Assembly: GCA_022841625.1 (NCBI GenBank)
Contig: JALHRD010000020.1
Span: 1 to 64,000 of the forward strand
From: Xanthobacteraceae bacterium
GTDB lineage: Bacteria; Pseudomonadota; Alphaproteobacteria; Rhizobiales; Xanthobacteraceae
DNA length: 64,000 nucleotides
Reading direction: 5' to 3'
Part shown: in pieces, positions 25,020 through 34,211 of the stretch
Numbering within the stretch: the first letter of the stretch is position 1
Layout: every line of letters starts with the position of its first letter
Notes under the pieces: generated by a model
What the model was told of the DNA's origin: nothing
Databases searched by the model: none
The model's input: the letters and a program-made list of their open reading frames with translations, nothing else
Program-made: the position numbers and the translations under genes

Positions 25020-27497
25020 ATGCGTGACCTTTCCCTGCAAGAGTCACAGAGCGCGGCCAAAGTGAATTTGTCTGGGCCAGGGGTTGGCGTCGCTGCGTTA
25101 GACGCTCTCCGCCTGTATCGAGCCGCGGATCTGTCGCGACTGGCATTTGAAACGACAGCGGACTTGCAACAGGTTGATGGTCCGGTCGGACAGAGCAGGG
25201 CACTCAGCGCCATCAGTTTCGGCACGGGCATCGACAAGACGGGATTCAATCTCTTTGTAATCGGACCCAATGGGGCGCGGATGCAGGAGGCGGTGAAAGC
25301 CGTCCTCACCAAGGAGGCTGCGGGTCGTCCTGCGCCCAATGATTGGATCTATGTCAATAATTTCTCCGATCCCGACAAGCCGATGGCGATTGAGCTTCCT
25401 GCTGGCCGCGCGCGCGGTGTTGCGCAAGCGATGCACGAGCTGATTGACGATCTGAAAACCGCGCTGCCGACGGTGTTTCAGAGCGAAAATTTTCAAACGC
25501 GCCGCAGCGCGATCGATGAGTCATTTCAAAAAAAACAAGGCGAGGCGTTCTCCGTTTTGCGCGACAAGGCTGCAGAAAAGAGCGTGCTTATTGTTCGAAC
25601 TCCATTCGGTTTCGCGCTCGCGCCGGCTGAAAACGGTCAAATCGTACCGCCCGACCAATTTAACGCCTGGCCCGAGGAGCGCCGGCTGGCGATGCAGCGG
25701 GTGCTGGAGGTCCTGGAAAAGGACCTGGAGCGAATTATGCACCAGATCCCGCAATGGGAGCGAGAACGGCGCGATGAGCTGCGCAAGTTGACGCGCGATA
25801 CCGCAAAGTTTGCGGTTGATCAACTCATCGATGAAACGAAATCAAAATTTTCCGATCTCGGGCGCATTCTCGGTCACATCGAGAAGGTTCGTAGTGACCT
25901 TGTCGAAAACGTCGCCATGTTCGTCGCTAAGTCAGATGGCGAAGAATCGGAACCGGTGGAGGCAAAGCCAGGAAGTCCATTTGATCGTTATCAGGTCAAT
26001 GTGTTTGTTACCCAAGATGGCCAGATTAGCGCGCCGATTGTCGAGGAATTGCATCCGACACTTGCCAATCTCATTGGCCGTATTGAATACGTGTCGTCGC
26101 GCGGGGTCCTGGTCACCAACTTTCGCCTCATCAAGGCGGGCGCCATTCATCGTGCGAACGGCGGCTACCTCTTGCTGGATCTGCGTAGCTTGTTGATTGA
26201 ACCGTTCAGTTGGACCGCCCTGAAACGGGCATTGCGCCGTGGCGATATTGCGATCGAGGACGTGGCACACTTCCTGGGACTAACCAGCACGATTTCGCTC
26301 CAGCCTGACCCAATCCCGGTGAAAGTGAAGGTCGTTTTGTTTGGCGAGCGGATGCTCTATTTTTTGCTCGTCGCTCTTGATCCTGAAATGGGCGAACACT
26401 TCAAGGTGTTGGCCGATTTCGAGAATGATTTTGAGCGTACGCCAGAGAATGAGGAACTGTTGGCCAGGCTGATCGCGACATTGGCTGGTCGCGAGGGCCT
26501 TCGTCCAGTTCACCGCCAAGCGGTTTCTTTGGCGCTTGAGTTTGCGGCCCGTCTTGCAGATCATGCCGGCAAGCTCAGTCTGACGGTCGAACAGCTCAGA
26601 GATGTCCTCAATGAAGCGGACTATTGGGCTAAATCGGGGAACTCGCCTGTTATCAATCGGGATCATCTCAGGAAGGCGATTGATGAAAGGATCTATCGCG
26701 CCTCACGCGCGCGTGATCGTTCGCTGGAAACCATCGTCCAGAAGGTGGCGCTTATCGACACTGAAGGGCGCCACGTCGGTCAGGTCAATGGTCTGAGCGT
26801 CCTGCAGCTTGGCGAGTTTTCGTTTGGGCGCCCAACCCGCATTACCTGCCAGGTTCGGCCGGGCGCAGGCAAGGTCGTCGATATTGAGCGAGAAGTTGAG
26901 CTGGGAGGCCCAATACACTCGAAAGGGGTTTTGATCCTGTCTGGGTTTTTGGCCGGGCGATACGCGCTCGACACGACCATGTCGCTGTTCGCGAGCCTGG
27001 TGTTTGAGCAGTCTTACGGCGGCGTGGAAGGCGATAGTGCTTCGTCGGCCGAACTTTACGCGCTCCTCTCGGCGTTGTCGGAGGTGCCGCTGCGCCAGGA
27101 TCTGGCAGTGACGGGCTCTGTCAACCAGCATGGCGAGGTGCAGGCGATCGGCGGGGTCAACGAAAAGATCGAAGGGTTCTTCGATCTATGCAAAGCGCGC
27201 GGCCTGACCGGAACCCAAGGCGTTCTGATCCCCGAGGCCAATGTGCAGCATTTGATGTTGCGGCACGATGTCGTTGAAGAATGCGCGGCAGGGCGCTTTG
27301 CGGTCTATCCGATCGCTCGAATCGACGAGGGAATTACTCTCTTGACCGGTATTGAGGCCGGTCTGAGAGGTAGCGACGGCCGCTACCCGAGTGGAAGTAT
27401 TAACCGTCGGGTGGAAGATCGCCTTCGTGCGTTTGCAAGGATACGCAAGCAGCTTGAAGGGCAATCGCAGCAGGTGGATGACGGCGGGCCAACATGA
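25020..27497 (+). CDS. Lon-like protease of the LonB/YcbZ (COG1067) type
   Basis: An 825-residue protein with an N-terminal AAA-like region and a C-terminal Lon protease domain (about 590-790). The Ser-Lys dyad is S673 in EGDSASSAELYALLSALS and K716 in GGVNEKIEGFFDLC. The Walker A position reads GPNGARM (82-88), lacking the Gly-Lys-Ser/Thr of an active P-loop, so ATP hydrolysis may be lost as in some LonB-like proteins. It would degrade specific or damaged cytoplasmic proteins. It is the first gene of a four-gene operon with ATGA overlaps to the next two genes, behind the FixK-type box at 24925. Confidence 0.88.
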   Translation: MRDLSLQESQSAAKVNLSGPGVGVAALDALRLYRAADLSRLAFETTADLQQVDGPVGQSRALSAISFGTGIDKTGFNLFVIGPNGARMQEAVKAVLTKEAAGRPAPNDWIYVNNFSDPDKPMAIELPAGRARGVAQAMHELIDDLKTALPTVFQSENFQTRRSAIDESFQKKQGEAFSVLRDKAAEKSVLIVRTPFGFALAPAENGQIVPPDQFNAWPEERRLAMQRVLEVLEKDLERIMHQIPQWERERRDELRKLTRDTAKFAVDQLIDETKSKFSDLGRILGHIEKVRSDLVENVAMFVAKSDGEESEPVEAKPGSPFDRYQVNVFVTQDGQISAPIVEELHPTLANLIGRIEYVSSRGVLVTNFRLIKAGAIHRANGGYLLLDLRSLLIEPFSWTALKRALRRGDIAIEDVAHFLGLTSTISLQPDPIPVKVKVVLFGERMLYFLLVALDPEMGEHFKVLADFENDFERTPENEELLARLIATLAGREGLRPVHRQAVSLALEFAARLADHAGKLSLTVEQLRDVLNEADYWAKSGNSPVINRDHLRKAIDERIYRASRARDRSLETIVQKVALIDTEGRHVGQVNGLSVLQLGEFSFGRPTRITCQVRPGAGKVVDIEREVELGGPIHSKGVLILSGFLAGRYALDTTMSLFASLVFEQSYGGVEGDSASSAELYALLSALSEVPLRQDLAVTGSVNQHGEVQAIGGVNEKIEGFFDLCKARGLTGTQGVLIPEANVQHLMLRHDVVEECAAGRFAVYPIARIDEGITLLTGIEAGLRGSDGRYPSGSINRRVEDRLRAFARIRKQLEGQSQQVDDGGPT

Positions 27498-28333
27498 CCG
27501 GTGTCACAAATTTCCAGCGGGTCATCCTGGGCGTTCGCCACCATGCGCCGCGCGAGGGATTGCGACAGGCCGTCGACATTGCGAATTTTCTCGAGGCCGA
27601 GCTGCGGGGTTTGTTTATCAAGGATGAGGAACTCGGCGGTTTGGCTGGACTGCCATTCGTTCGGGAATTTCGTCCGCTGGAAGGCGGGTGGCATAGCATT
27701 GACAACACCGAATTGTCCGACGCATTTGATATTACGGCGCGCAGCGCTGAGCGATTGTTCCGCGATGCGGTGAAGCAGTTTAGTCATTCGTGTGAGTTCG
27801 AGATTATTCGTGGGCACTCGCTTGCCAAGACAATCGCATCCATTTCACGTCCGGGCGATGTCCTAATTATATCGCAGCCGTCAAGTCCCGCCGAATGCAT
27901 CACCTTGCAGTTTCGCGCCATGGTGAAGGCCGCCTTCGAGTCACCGGCATCGGTCCTGCTTGTTCCAGCTGGAGTTGTCCGTGAGAGGGGAGAGATCGTT
28001 GCGCTTGCCGGCGCGTCTGACGATCCATGCATTGAGGTGGCCTCCAGAATTGCAACTCGCGCAAAGGAGAAATTGGTGGTCATCGATGGTGCTAAAATTG
28101 CAGCCGCGCTTCGTTCCCTTGCACGGAATGAAAATGTAGCTGAATCTCCGACCCGAACCCCGGCGCAGCTGTTGCTGTCATCTGCGATTGCCGACCTTCT
28201 CAATCCGATGCGCGAGCGTCTGCTAATTCTGTCACGCAACAATTTCGAATATTCCGTCGCCGAATCTATTTCGACGATCCGTCGTGTGCCGGTTCTCGCA
28301 ATAGAGCCGAGAAGCGATAGGAGTGAACAATGA
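27494..28333 (+). CDS. Hypothetical protein with Usp-like traits
   Basis: A 279-residue soluble protein overlapping the Lon-like gene by 4 bases (ATGA) and the next gene likewise. It opens with NFQRVILGVRHHAPREGLRQAVDIANFLEAELRGLFI, which (in pieces) resembles the start of a UspA domain: a beta strand, then a helix and 'LRGLFI' strand. The glycine-rich nucleotide-binding signature is not seen, and the second half (RGEIVALAGASDDPCIEVA) is only weakly Usp-like. I call it a divergent Usp-fold protein with low certainty; its tight coupling to the protease and the CBS/BON protein suggests a joint stress role. Confidence 0.6.
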   Translation: MTGVTNFQRVILGVRHHAPREGLRQAVDIANFLEAELRGLFIKDEELGGLAGLPFVREFRPLEGGWHSIDNTELSDAFDITARSAERLFRDAVKQFSHSCEFEIIRGHSLAKTIASISRPGDVLIISQPSSPAECITLQFRAMVKAAFESPASVLLVPAGVVRERGEIVALAGASDDPCIEVASRIATRAKEKLVVIDGAKIAAALRSLARNENVAESPTRTPAQLLLSSAIADLLNPMRERLLILSRNNFEYSVAESISTIRRVPVLAIEPRSDRSEQ

Positions 28334-29028
28334 ACGCAGCCGACATAATGACGCGAGAGGTCATGACTATACGACCGGACGCCTCAATTCTTGAGGCCGC
28401 ACGCCTGATGATGCAGCATCGGATCAGCGGCCTTCCGGTCGTCGATTCCTCACGGAACTTGGTCGGCGTCATTACTGAGGGTGATTTTCTTCGCCGAAGA
28501 GAGACCGGTACGCAGCGCCGCAGGCCCCGCTGGCTTGAGTTCATTGTCGGACCGGGAAAGATGGCGACGGAATATACCTACGAAAGCGGGCGCAAGGTCA
28601 GCGAAGTCATGACCGGCGAAGTGCACACTGTTGTCGAGGATGCCCCGCTCGATCAGATCGTGACTGTAATGGAGCGCAACCGGATCAAGCGATTGCCGGT
28701 CCTGCGCGGACGCGAACTCGTCGGTATAATCACCCGTGCAAATCTCATGCGCGCGGTTGTGCGGCTCGCGCATGAGAGCCACCCGGCTTCGGCAAGCGAC
28801 GCCGACATTCGAAAGCGCCTTGTCGATGAGCTCAACAAGCTGCCTTGGACGCCGTCGATCAGCGTCGCCGTCAAGGACGGTGTCGTGAAGCTCTCCGGCG
28901 TTCTCCTCGACGAACGGCAGCGCGCGGCCCTGCGGGTGGTGGCCGAGAACGTCCCCGGGGTCAAAGATGTCGTCGACGATCTCGTATGGATTGATCCCTA
29001 TAGCGGGTTTGTTCTTGACGGCCGTTAG
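28330..29028 (+). CDS. Protein with two CBS domains and a BON domain
   Basis: A 232-residue protein. Two CBS motifs are seen: AADIMTREVMTIRPDAS with HRISGLPVVDS...LVGVITEGDFLRR (about 3-60), and VSEVMTGEVHTVVEDAPLD with RIKRLPVLRGRELVGIITRA (about 92-145). The C-terminal BON domain (about 158-225) shows ISVAVKDGVVKLSGVLLDE and AENVPGVKDVVDDLVW. CBS pairs usually bind adenine nucleotides, so the protein may sense energy charge; BON domains often bind membranes or other proteins. It overlaps the preceding gene (ATGA) and is followed after 2 bases by the hydrolase gene. Confidence 0.9.
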   Translation: MNAADIMTREVMTIRPDASILEAARLMMQHRISGLPVVDSSRNLVGVITEGDFLRRRETGTQRRRPRWLEFIVGPGKMATEYTYESGRKVSEVMTGEVHTVVEDAPLDQIVTVMERNRIKRLPVLRGRELVGIITRANLMRAVVRLAHESHPASASDADIRKRLVDELNKLPWTPSISVAVKDGVVKLSGVLLDERQRAALRVVAENVPGVKDVVDDLVWIDPYSGFVLDGR

Positions 29029-29030
29029 TA

Positions 29031-29891
29031 ATGCTAAGGGTGAACCCGACGAAGGGCATGGCCGATTGTAGGCAAATTGAAGATCGGTTTTTCGAGGCGC
29101 GCGGCGTGCCCATTCGGTACGTCGACGTCGGGGTAGGATCGCCGGTCATTCTCATTCATGGTTTTGGCGCCAACCTTGACATCAACTGGATTGCGAGCGG
29201 TTTCATTGAGGAGGTCGCCAAGACCTATCGCGTCATCGCGTTCGATGTTCGCGGGCATGGCAAGAGCGGCAAACCGCACGCGATGGGTGCTTATGGGCGG
29301 GAGATGGTTGAGGACATCGGCCGGCTCATGGATCACCTGGCGATCGCGTGCGCGCATATTGTCGGCTACTCGATGGGTGGCTTCCTGACACTCAAGTTTT
29401 TGGCCAGCTACCCGCAGCGCGTCCGATCGGCAACGCTCGGGGGCAGTGCCGGGATCCAGGAGGATGAGACGTTTGCCTGGGGCAATGGGTTTGCCGCGGC
29501 CCTGCAGGCTGGCAAGAGATTTGTCGACATCTTTGCGAACCAAGAGGCGCCACAGACGCCCAAGCTTACCGGCGAGCAGATGGCGGTAATCGCGCAGTTG
29601 GCGATCAAGGCTGATCCTCGGGCATTCATTGCGCTGCTCAAGAGTTGGCCGGAACTCGTGGTGTCCAATGCGGCATTATCAAAAAACACCGTGCCTACGC
29701 TGATCATCTATGGCAGCGAAGAGCTTGCTCCCAGTCGCCAAATGATTGAGCGTCTGCACGCTCGGTTGCGTAGCTCGCAGATCGTCGCGATCGCGGGTGC
29801 CGCGCATATCGATGCAATGATGTTCCCCGCGTTCAGGCAAGCTATCATTCGCTTCATTGAGCAGCAGGAGAGTAGACAGTTAAGTGCTTGA
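29031..29891 (+). CDS. Alpha/beta hydrolase
   Basis: A 286-residue alpha/beta-hydrolase-fold protein. The oxyanion stretch VILIHGFGANLDINW, strand-turn FDVRGHGKSGKP and nucleophile elbow IVGYSMGGFLTLKFLA are clear, and GAAHIDAMMFP near the C-terminus supplies the catalytic histidine. Substrate unknown (esterase, lipase or C-C hydrolase). Last gene of the Lon-like operon; an alternative start at ATG 29058 would begin MADCRQIEDRFFEARG and fit the fold just as well. Confidence 0.85.
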   Translation: MLRVNPTKGMADCRQIEDRFFEARGVPIRYVDVGVGSPVILIHGFGANLDINWIASGFIEEVAKTYRVIAFDVRGHGKSGKPHAMGAYGREMVEDIGRLMDHLAIACAHIVGYSMGGFLTLKFLASYPQRVRSATLGGSAGIQEDETFAWGNGFAAALQAGKRFVDIFANQEAPQTPKLTGEQMAVIAQLAIKADPRAFIALLKSWPELVVSNAALSKNTVPTLIIYGSEELAPSRQMIERLHARLRSSQIVAIAGAAHIDAMMFPAFRQAIIRFIEQQESRQLSA

Positions 29892-30290
29892 AGTCGTCGC
29901 AGCGTAAGTGCTCGGGCAGCTCTATCCCGGGCATTGCGTTCCCTGAGCCGCACGGACGCTCACGGCCTGGAATCCCGGTTCGTCGGGAAACGTTCCCTGA
30001 TAGGCGTCCGAAAAGTCCTTGTTAAGGCGTATCGGCAATTTGACCATAAACATTTGAATTACCACCATTTTTCGGTGTGGAAGGCGTAGCGAGGCTAAAT
30101 CCTTTGAATTGTCTTCAGCAATCTCCGCATCGGCCACAGCCTCGATGTCATTGCGCAATTTATCGAGGCTAAGGGCGGTCTCGTCGGCTAACCCGCGCGT
30201 GCCGTGAGCAAACGTTCAACGATCTTGTGAACGGCAAGAGCGGACCCAATTGAGGAAAGCAGCTGCAAAAGATCGGCGACAACGGTCGTG
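29892..30290. other. 399-bp gap between the stress island and the purine genes
   Basis: No convincing gene. A 78-codon minus-strand frame (29922-30158) has no recognisable motif and uneven composition. A second short minus-strand frame just after the allantoinase stop reads LYDTTVVADLLQLLSSIG and SALAVHKIVERLLTARAG before a TAG, which looks protein-like but has no start and no family I recognise; it might be a relic. No clear terminator hairpin was seen. Confidence 0.4.
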
Positions 30291-31712
30291 TCATACAGCA
30301 AATTTCTTGGTCAGTCGCTCGCGGGCGATGTGTCCGATCTGCTCAAGCGCATTGACGATCTCGGTCTCGATGTCGTTCGACAATCGGCGCTCCATTTCGT
30401 CGATAACGGTATCGCGGGTTTCATGCCGGGCCAGCGCAACGATCACTGGAAAGCCAAATTTCTCGCGGTATCGGCGATTGATCGAACCGACGCGATCAAA
30501 CTCCGCGCGCGATAGCGCGGTAAAGCCCAAGCGGGCTTGCTCGCTACTTGAATCGCTGGTCAATATTCCGGCCGTGGCCTCTCGTCCTGCAAGCTCAGGA
30601 TGTGTGCTGATAAGCGTGAGCTTCTCGTCGCGATTCATTGCTTGCACGACGCGCATGAGCGCGCCATGCAGCCCATCCGCGGTATCATGCATGCCAGTCA
30701 GGCCGGTCCGATGGGCGCGATCGGCGATCTGCGGAGAGTGTTCGAAAATTTCTCCGAAGCGTTCAATGAATAACGCGCGCGGCATGTGAGATGGCCGATA
30801 ACCATTCGCAGGCGGATGCGCTGTGATCCAATGCTGTGCAATGTCGTATCGTCGCGCCACCCAAACCTGTTTATGGCCCTGGATGTAGTCGAGAAAGCGT
30901 CCAAGTGCCGCCGCGCGTCCAGGTCTGCCGGCGAGCCTACAATGCAGGCCGACTGATAGCATCTTGGGCGTTTCAACACCTTCGGCGTACAGCACGTCGA
31001 AGCTATCCTTCAGATAGGCGAAGAATTGGTCGCCGGAATTGAACCCTTGCGCGGTTGCAAACCGCATGTCGTTGGCGTCGAGCGTATAGGGGACCATCAA
31101 TTGTGGTCCATGCGGCCCCGCGATCCAATAGGGCAGTTCGTCGGCATAGGAGTCGGAGCAGTAGAGGAAGCCCTGCTCCTGCATGGCGATATTGAGTGAG
31201 TTGGTCGAGGTGCGGCCCTGGTAGAAGCCGAGCGGACGTTGGCCGGCGATCTCAGTGTGAATGCGGATCGCCTCGGCGATATGGGCGCGCTCGTCGGCTT
31301 CCGCGACATCGCGGTAGTCGATCCATTTGAGACCGTGGCAGGCGATTTCCCAACCCGCTTGGTTCATGGCGGCGACAGCTTCGGGGTTGCGCGCCATCGC
31401 GCTGGCGATCGCAAACACCGTGACCGGCAGCTTGCGATCGGTGAACATCCGCCATAGCCGCCAAAAGCCGGCGCGCGACCCGTATTCGTAGATCGACTCC
31501 ATGTTCATGTGGCGCCTACCAGGCCAAGGCTGGGCGCCGACGATTTCGGATAGAAACGCTTCCGAGGCGTCATCGCCGTGCAGAATGCAATTCTCGCCAC
31601 CTTCTTCGTAGTTGATGACGAACTGCACGGCGATCCGCGCGCCGCCGGGCCAATTGGCATGGGGCACGACGCGGCCATAGCCGATCATGTCTCGAGGATA
31701 GGCGCTGTCCAT
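30291..31712 (-). CDS. puuE: Fused allantoinase PuuE / OHCU decarboxylase UraD
   Basis: A 473-residue bifunctional protein of ureide metabolism. Residues about 1-305 are the polysaccharide-deacetylase-fold allantoinase (PuuE): MIGYGRVVPHANWPGGARIA, NYEEGGENCILHGDDASEAF, IACHGLKWIDYRDV and CSDSYADELPYWI. Residues about 310-473 are 2-oxo-4-hydroxy-4-carboxy-5-ureidoimidazoline (OHCU) decarboxylase: FIERFGEIFEHSPQIADRA, STHPELAGREA and FGFPVIVALARH, with the conserved HPELA and FGFPF-like motifs. It would convert OHCU to S-allantoin and then hydrolyse allantoin to allantoate. hiuH lies just upstream (5-bp gap). Confidence 0.93.
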   Translation of the reverse strand: MDSAYPRDMIGYGRVVPHANWPGGARIAVQFVINYEEGGENCILHGDDASEAFLSEIVGAQPWPGRRHMNMESIYEYGSRAGFWRLWRMFTDRKLPVTVFAIASAMARNPEAVAAMNQAGWEIACHGLKWIDYRDVAEADERAHIAEAIRIHTEIAGQRPLGFYQGRTSTNSLNIAMQEQGFLYCSDSYADELPYWIAGPHGPQLMVPYTLDANDMRFATAQGFNSGDQFFAYLKDSFDVLYAEGVETPKMLSVGLHCRLAGRPGRAAALGRFLDYIQGHKQVWVARRYDIAQHWITAHPPANGYRPSHMPRALFIERFGEIFEHSPQIADRAHRTGLTGMHDTADGLHGALMRVVQAMNRDEKLTLISTHPELAGREATAGILTSDSSSEQARLGFTALSRAEFDRVGSINRRYREKFGFPVIVALARHETRDTVIDEMERRLSNDIETEIVNALEQIGHIARERLTKKFAV

Positions 31713-31717
31713 GGGGC

Positions 31718-32074
31718 TTAGCTACCGCGATAGGTTGAATAGCTCCAGGGCGAGACCAGCAGTGGCACGTGATAATTCCCGGCGGGCTCGGCAATGGTGA
31801 AACGAACCGGCACGATGTCGAGAAACGGCGGATTGGATGTCGGCGGGTTCATGTCACGGAAATAGTCGGCGACGTGAAAATTCAGCATGTAGGTGCCGGT
31901 TCGATAGCCATCGCCTGACAATAACGGGCTATCGGTGCGACCATCGGCATTGGTTTGGGTGCGCAGCAGAGATGCCCAGCTATCGTCCTGCCCGCGCCGA
32001 AGGAGTTCAACCGTCAAGTCACGCGCCGGGCAGCCGCGGACGAGGTCGAGGACATGCGTCGATAGGCGCCCCAT
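31718..32074 (-). CDS. hiuH: 5-Hydroxyisourate hydrolase
   Basis: A 118-residue transthyretin-like enzyme that opens 5-hydroxyisourate to OHCU. Start chosen at 32074 ([17 protein letters not shown]), the conserved N-terminus with the catalytic histidine in STHVLD. Other landmarks are [33 protein letters not shown], with the family's C-terminal YRGS tetrapeptide. The frame continues upstream to 32137 but that would cross the divergent promoter. Forms an operon with the PuuE-UraD fusion and is divergent from the ABC importer. Confidence 0.95.
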   Translation of the reverse strand: MGRLSTHVLDLVRGCPARDLTVELLRRGQDDSWASLLRTQTNADGRTDSPLLSGDGYRTGTYMLNFHVADYFRDMNPPTSNPPFLDIVPVRFTIAEPAGNYHVPLLVSPWSYSTYRGS

Positions 32075-32130
32075 AATGCGGCCTCGTGCGGATGACGATA
32101 ATTTTAGCATAGTGCCGGGAATCTGAAGCA

Positions 32131-32161
32131 TTTTCAAAAAAAATGCGGAAATCCTTTGAAA
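32131..32161. promoter_or_regulatory. Inverted repeat in the hiuH / ABC importer divergent promoter
   Basis: TTTTCAAA (32131-32138) and TTTGAAA (32155-32161) form an inverted repeat with a 16-base spacer in an AT-rich stretch between the two divergent purine-cluster operons. The arms resemble those of the palindrome at 39802 beside the LysR gene (TCAAAA/TTTTGA), so both may be sites of the same regulator. This is inference. Confidence 0.4.
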
Positions 32162-32290
32162 TTTTCGCCTATATTATTGGCTTCCACCGTGCGACGCTCC
32201 ATGTCCTACTGTGAGTGGACCGGTGCCAGCTTCGATGCGCGGCCAAGCCAGTGCGCCGTAGACGCGGCGCTTACGCAGGGAGACACAGCA

Positions 32291-33310
32291 ATGACGACAA
32301 TCGATCGGGCGCGCCGGGTGTTCGGGGCGGTCGCGTTGGTGGCGATGACGGCGCTGCCGGCTGTAGCCCAGACCGATCTGAAATTCGCCCTCGATTGGAG
32401 ATTTGAAGGTCCGTCCGCGCCCTATTTTGTGGCCCTCGACAAGGGCTACTACAAGGCCGAAGGCCTCAATGTCACGATCGACTCCGGTCCCGGCTCGGTT
32501 GCCGGCATTACGCGCGTTGCGGCCGGCACCTACCCAATCGGCTTTTTCGACGTCAATTCGCTGGTGCGTTTCCGCGACCAGAATCCCGACAAACAGGTCA
32601 AGGCCGTCCTGATGGTCTATGACAAGCCGCCGTTTGCGATCACGACCACCGCACGCACCGGTATCAAGGTGCCTAAGGACTTGGAAGGCCGGATCCTCGG
32701 CGCGCCGGCGGCCGATGGTGCGTTTGCGCAATGGCGCGCCTTCGTGCGCGAGAACAAGATCGATGCCGACAAGGTAAAGATCGAGAATATCGGCTTTCCG
32801 GTGCGCGAGCCGATGCTGGCTGATGGCAAGGTCCACGCCATCACCGGCTTCTCGTTCTCGATGCATTTCAATCTGCTGCAGCGCGGGCTGAAGCCGGAAG
32901 ACATCGTAACCATGCTGATGGCCGATCACGGCCTGGTGCTCTATGGCAACGCCATCATGGTCAACCCGGAATACGCCAAGGCCAATCCGAAGGTTGTGGC
33001 GGGCTTCGTGCGGGCAACGATCCGCGGGGTGCTCGACACCATCAAGGATCCGCAGGGCGCGGTCCGGTCGGTCATGAAGCGCAACGAGACCGGCGACGAA
33101 AAGACCGAACTGGCTCGCCTCGAAATGTCGCTGCGCGATAATTTCGTAACACCGTGGGTGCGCGCGAATGGCTTCGGCGGCGTCGACATGGCGCGGCTCG
33201 AGCGGTCGATCGACCAGATCGCGGTTACCTACGACTTCAAGAATCGGCCGCGGGCGGCCGATATCTTCACCAGCGAGTTCCTGCCGCCGGCTGACCAGCG
33301 CAAGTTGTAA
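32291..33310 (+). CDS. ABC transporter substrate-binding protein, NMT1/THI5-like
   Basis: A 339-residue periplasmic binding protein with a Sec signal peptide (RARRVFGAVALVAMTALPAVAQ, read to the AxA cleavage site near residue 26). The mature part starts DLKFALDWRFEGPSAPYFVA and DKGYYKAEGLNVTID, typical of NMT1/SsuA/ThiY binding proteins for pyrimidine-like, sulfonate or similar solutes. The start at ATG 32291 is preceded by AGGGAGA; the frame runs upstream to 32156 without support. Followed by matching ATPase and permease genes inside the purine-catabolism cluster, so a purine or ureide substrate is likely. Confidence 0.9.
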   Translation: MTTIDRARRVFGAVALVAMTALPAVAQTDLKFALDWRFEGPSAPYFVALDKGYYKAEGLNVTIDSGPGSVAGITRVAAGTYPIGFFDVNSLVRFRDQNPDKQVKAVLMVYDKPPFAITTTARTGIKVPKDLEGRILGAPAADGAFAQWRAFVRENKIDADKVKIENIGFPVREPMLADGKVHAITGFSFSMHFNLLQRGLKPEDIVTMLMADHGLVLYGNAIMVNPEYAKANPKVVAGFVRATIRGVLDTIKDPQGAVRSVMKRNETGDEKTELARLEMSLRDNFVTPWVRANGFGGVDMARLERSIDQIAVTYDFKNRPRAADIFTSEFLPPADQRKL

Positions 33311-33422
33311 CTGCGAGCGAACGCTTGGTCGGGTGGGGATGACTTTCGGTTCGCATTATCTTCGCGCGCGGGCGACATGGCGAAACCAAGCATTGCGCGG
33401 CATGTAGCCGGGATTCGGGGCG

Positions 33423-34211
33423 ATGGATTCATCAGTTGATATCGCCGATGTTACGCTGACCTATCATGGCGGCTCCGGCGATGTTCTGGCGCTCAGGGGC
33501 ACCAGCCTCAGTGTTCGGCGCGGCGAGTTCGCTGCTGTGGTCGGCCCGTCCGGCTGCGGCAAGTCATCGCTGATGAAGCTCGTCACCGGGCTGGTGCCGC
33601 CCGATTCCGGCAAGATCGTTATCTTCGGCAACAAGGTGGCTGGGCCGGTCAAGATCGCCGGCATGGCGTTTCAGAACGCCAATCTGCTGCCGTGGCGGAA
33701 GGTGGTCGACAACGTGCTGCTGCCACTCGAAATCGTGGAGCCGCACCGCCGGCAATTCCGGGCTAAGAAGGCCGAGTTTCGTGCCCAGGCGGAGGCGCTG
33801 CTCGCCACCGTCGGGCTCGCCGGTTTCGGCGACCGATATCCCTGGGAATTGTCCGGCGGCATGCAGCAGCGCACATCGCTCTGCCGCGCGCTGATCCATG
33901 AACCGGCGCTGCTGATGTTGGATGAGCCGTTCGCCGCGCTCGACGCCTTCACGCGCGAAGAGTTGTGGTGCGTGTTGCGCGATTTGTGGCAGCGGATCGG
34001 CTTTACCGTAATCCTGGTCACCCACGATCTGCGCGAGGCCGCGTTCCTCGCCGATCGCATCCACGTGATGAGCGCGCGGCCCGGTCGCATCGTGATGTCC
34101 AAGGAAGTTGATCTGCCGCGGCCGCGCGATCTGGATGTCTGCTTCACGCCACGGTTCACCGAAATCCTGCATGAATTGCGCGCCAAAATCGCCGAGGTGC
34201 GCCAGGCATGA
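33423..34211 (+). CDS. ABC transporter ATP-binding protein (SsuB/TauB type)
   Basis: A 262-residue ATPase. Walker A VGPSGCGKSSLMK, the Q-loop NANLLPWRKVVDNVLLPLE, signature LSGGMQQRTSLCRAL, Walker B LLMLDEPFAALDA and H-loop LVTHDLREAAFLADR are all intact. It energises the importer formed with the binding protein upstream and the permease downstream, whose start overlaps its stop by 4 bases (ATGA). The 112-bp gap after the binding-protein gene holds no other gene. Confidence 0.92.
   Translation: MDSSVDIADVTLTYHGGSGDVLALRGTSLSVRRGEFAAVVGPSGCGKSSLMKLVTGLVPPDSGKIVIFGNKVAGPVKIAGMAFQNANLLPWRKVVDNVLLPLEIVEPHRRQFRAKKAEFRAQAEALLATVGLAGFGDRYPWELSGGMQQRTSLCRALIHEPALLMLDEPFAALDAFTREELWCVLRDLWQRIGFTVILVTHDLREAAFLADRIHVMSARPGRIVMSKEVDLPRPRDLDVCFTPRFTEILHELRAKIAEVRQA

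Noticed and set aside
29922-30158. 78-codon minus-strand frame as a gene
   Set aside because: No ribosome site, no motif and no clear coding pattern.
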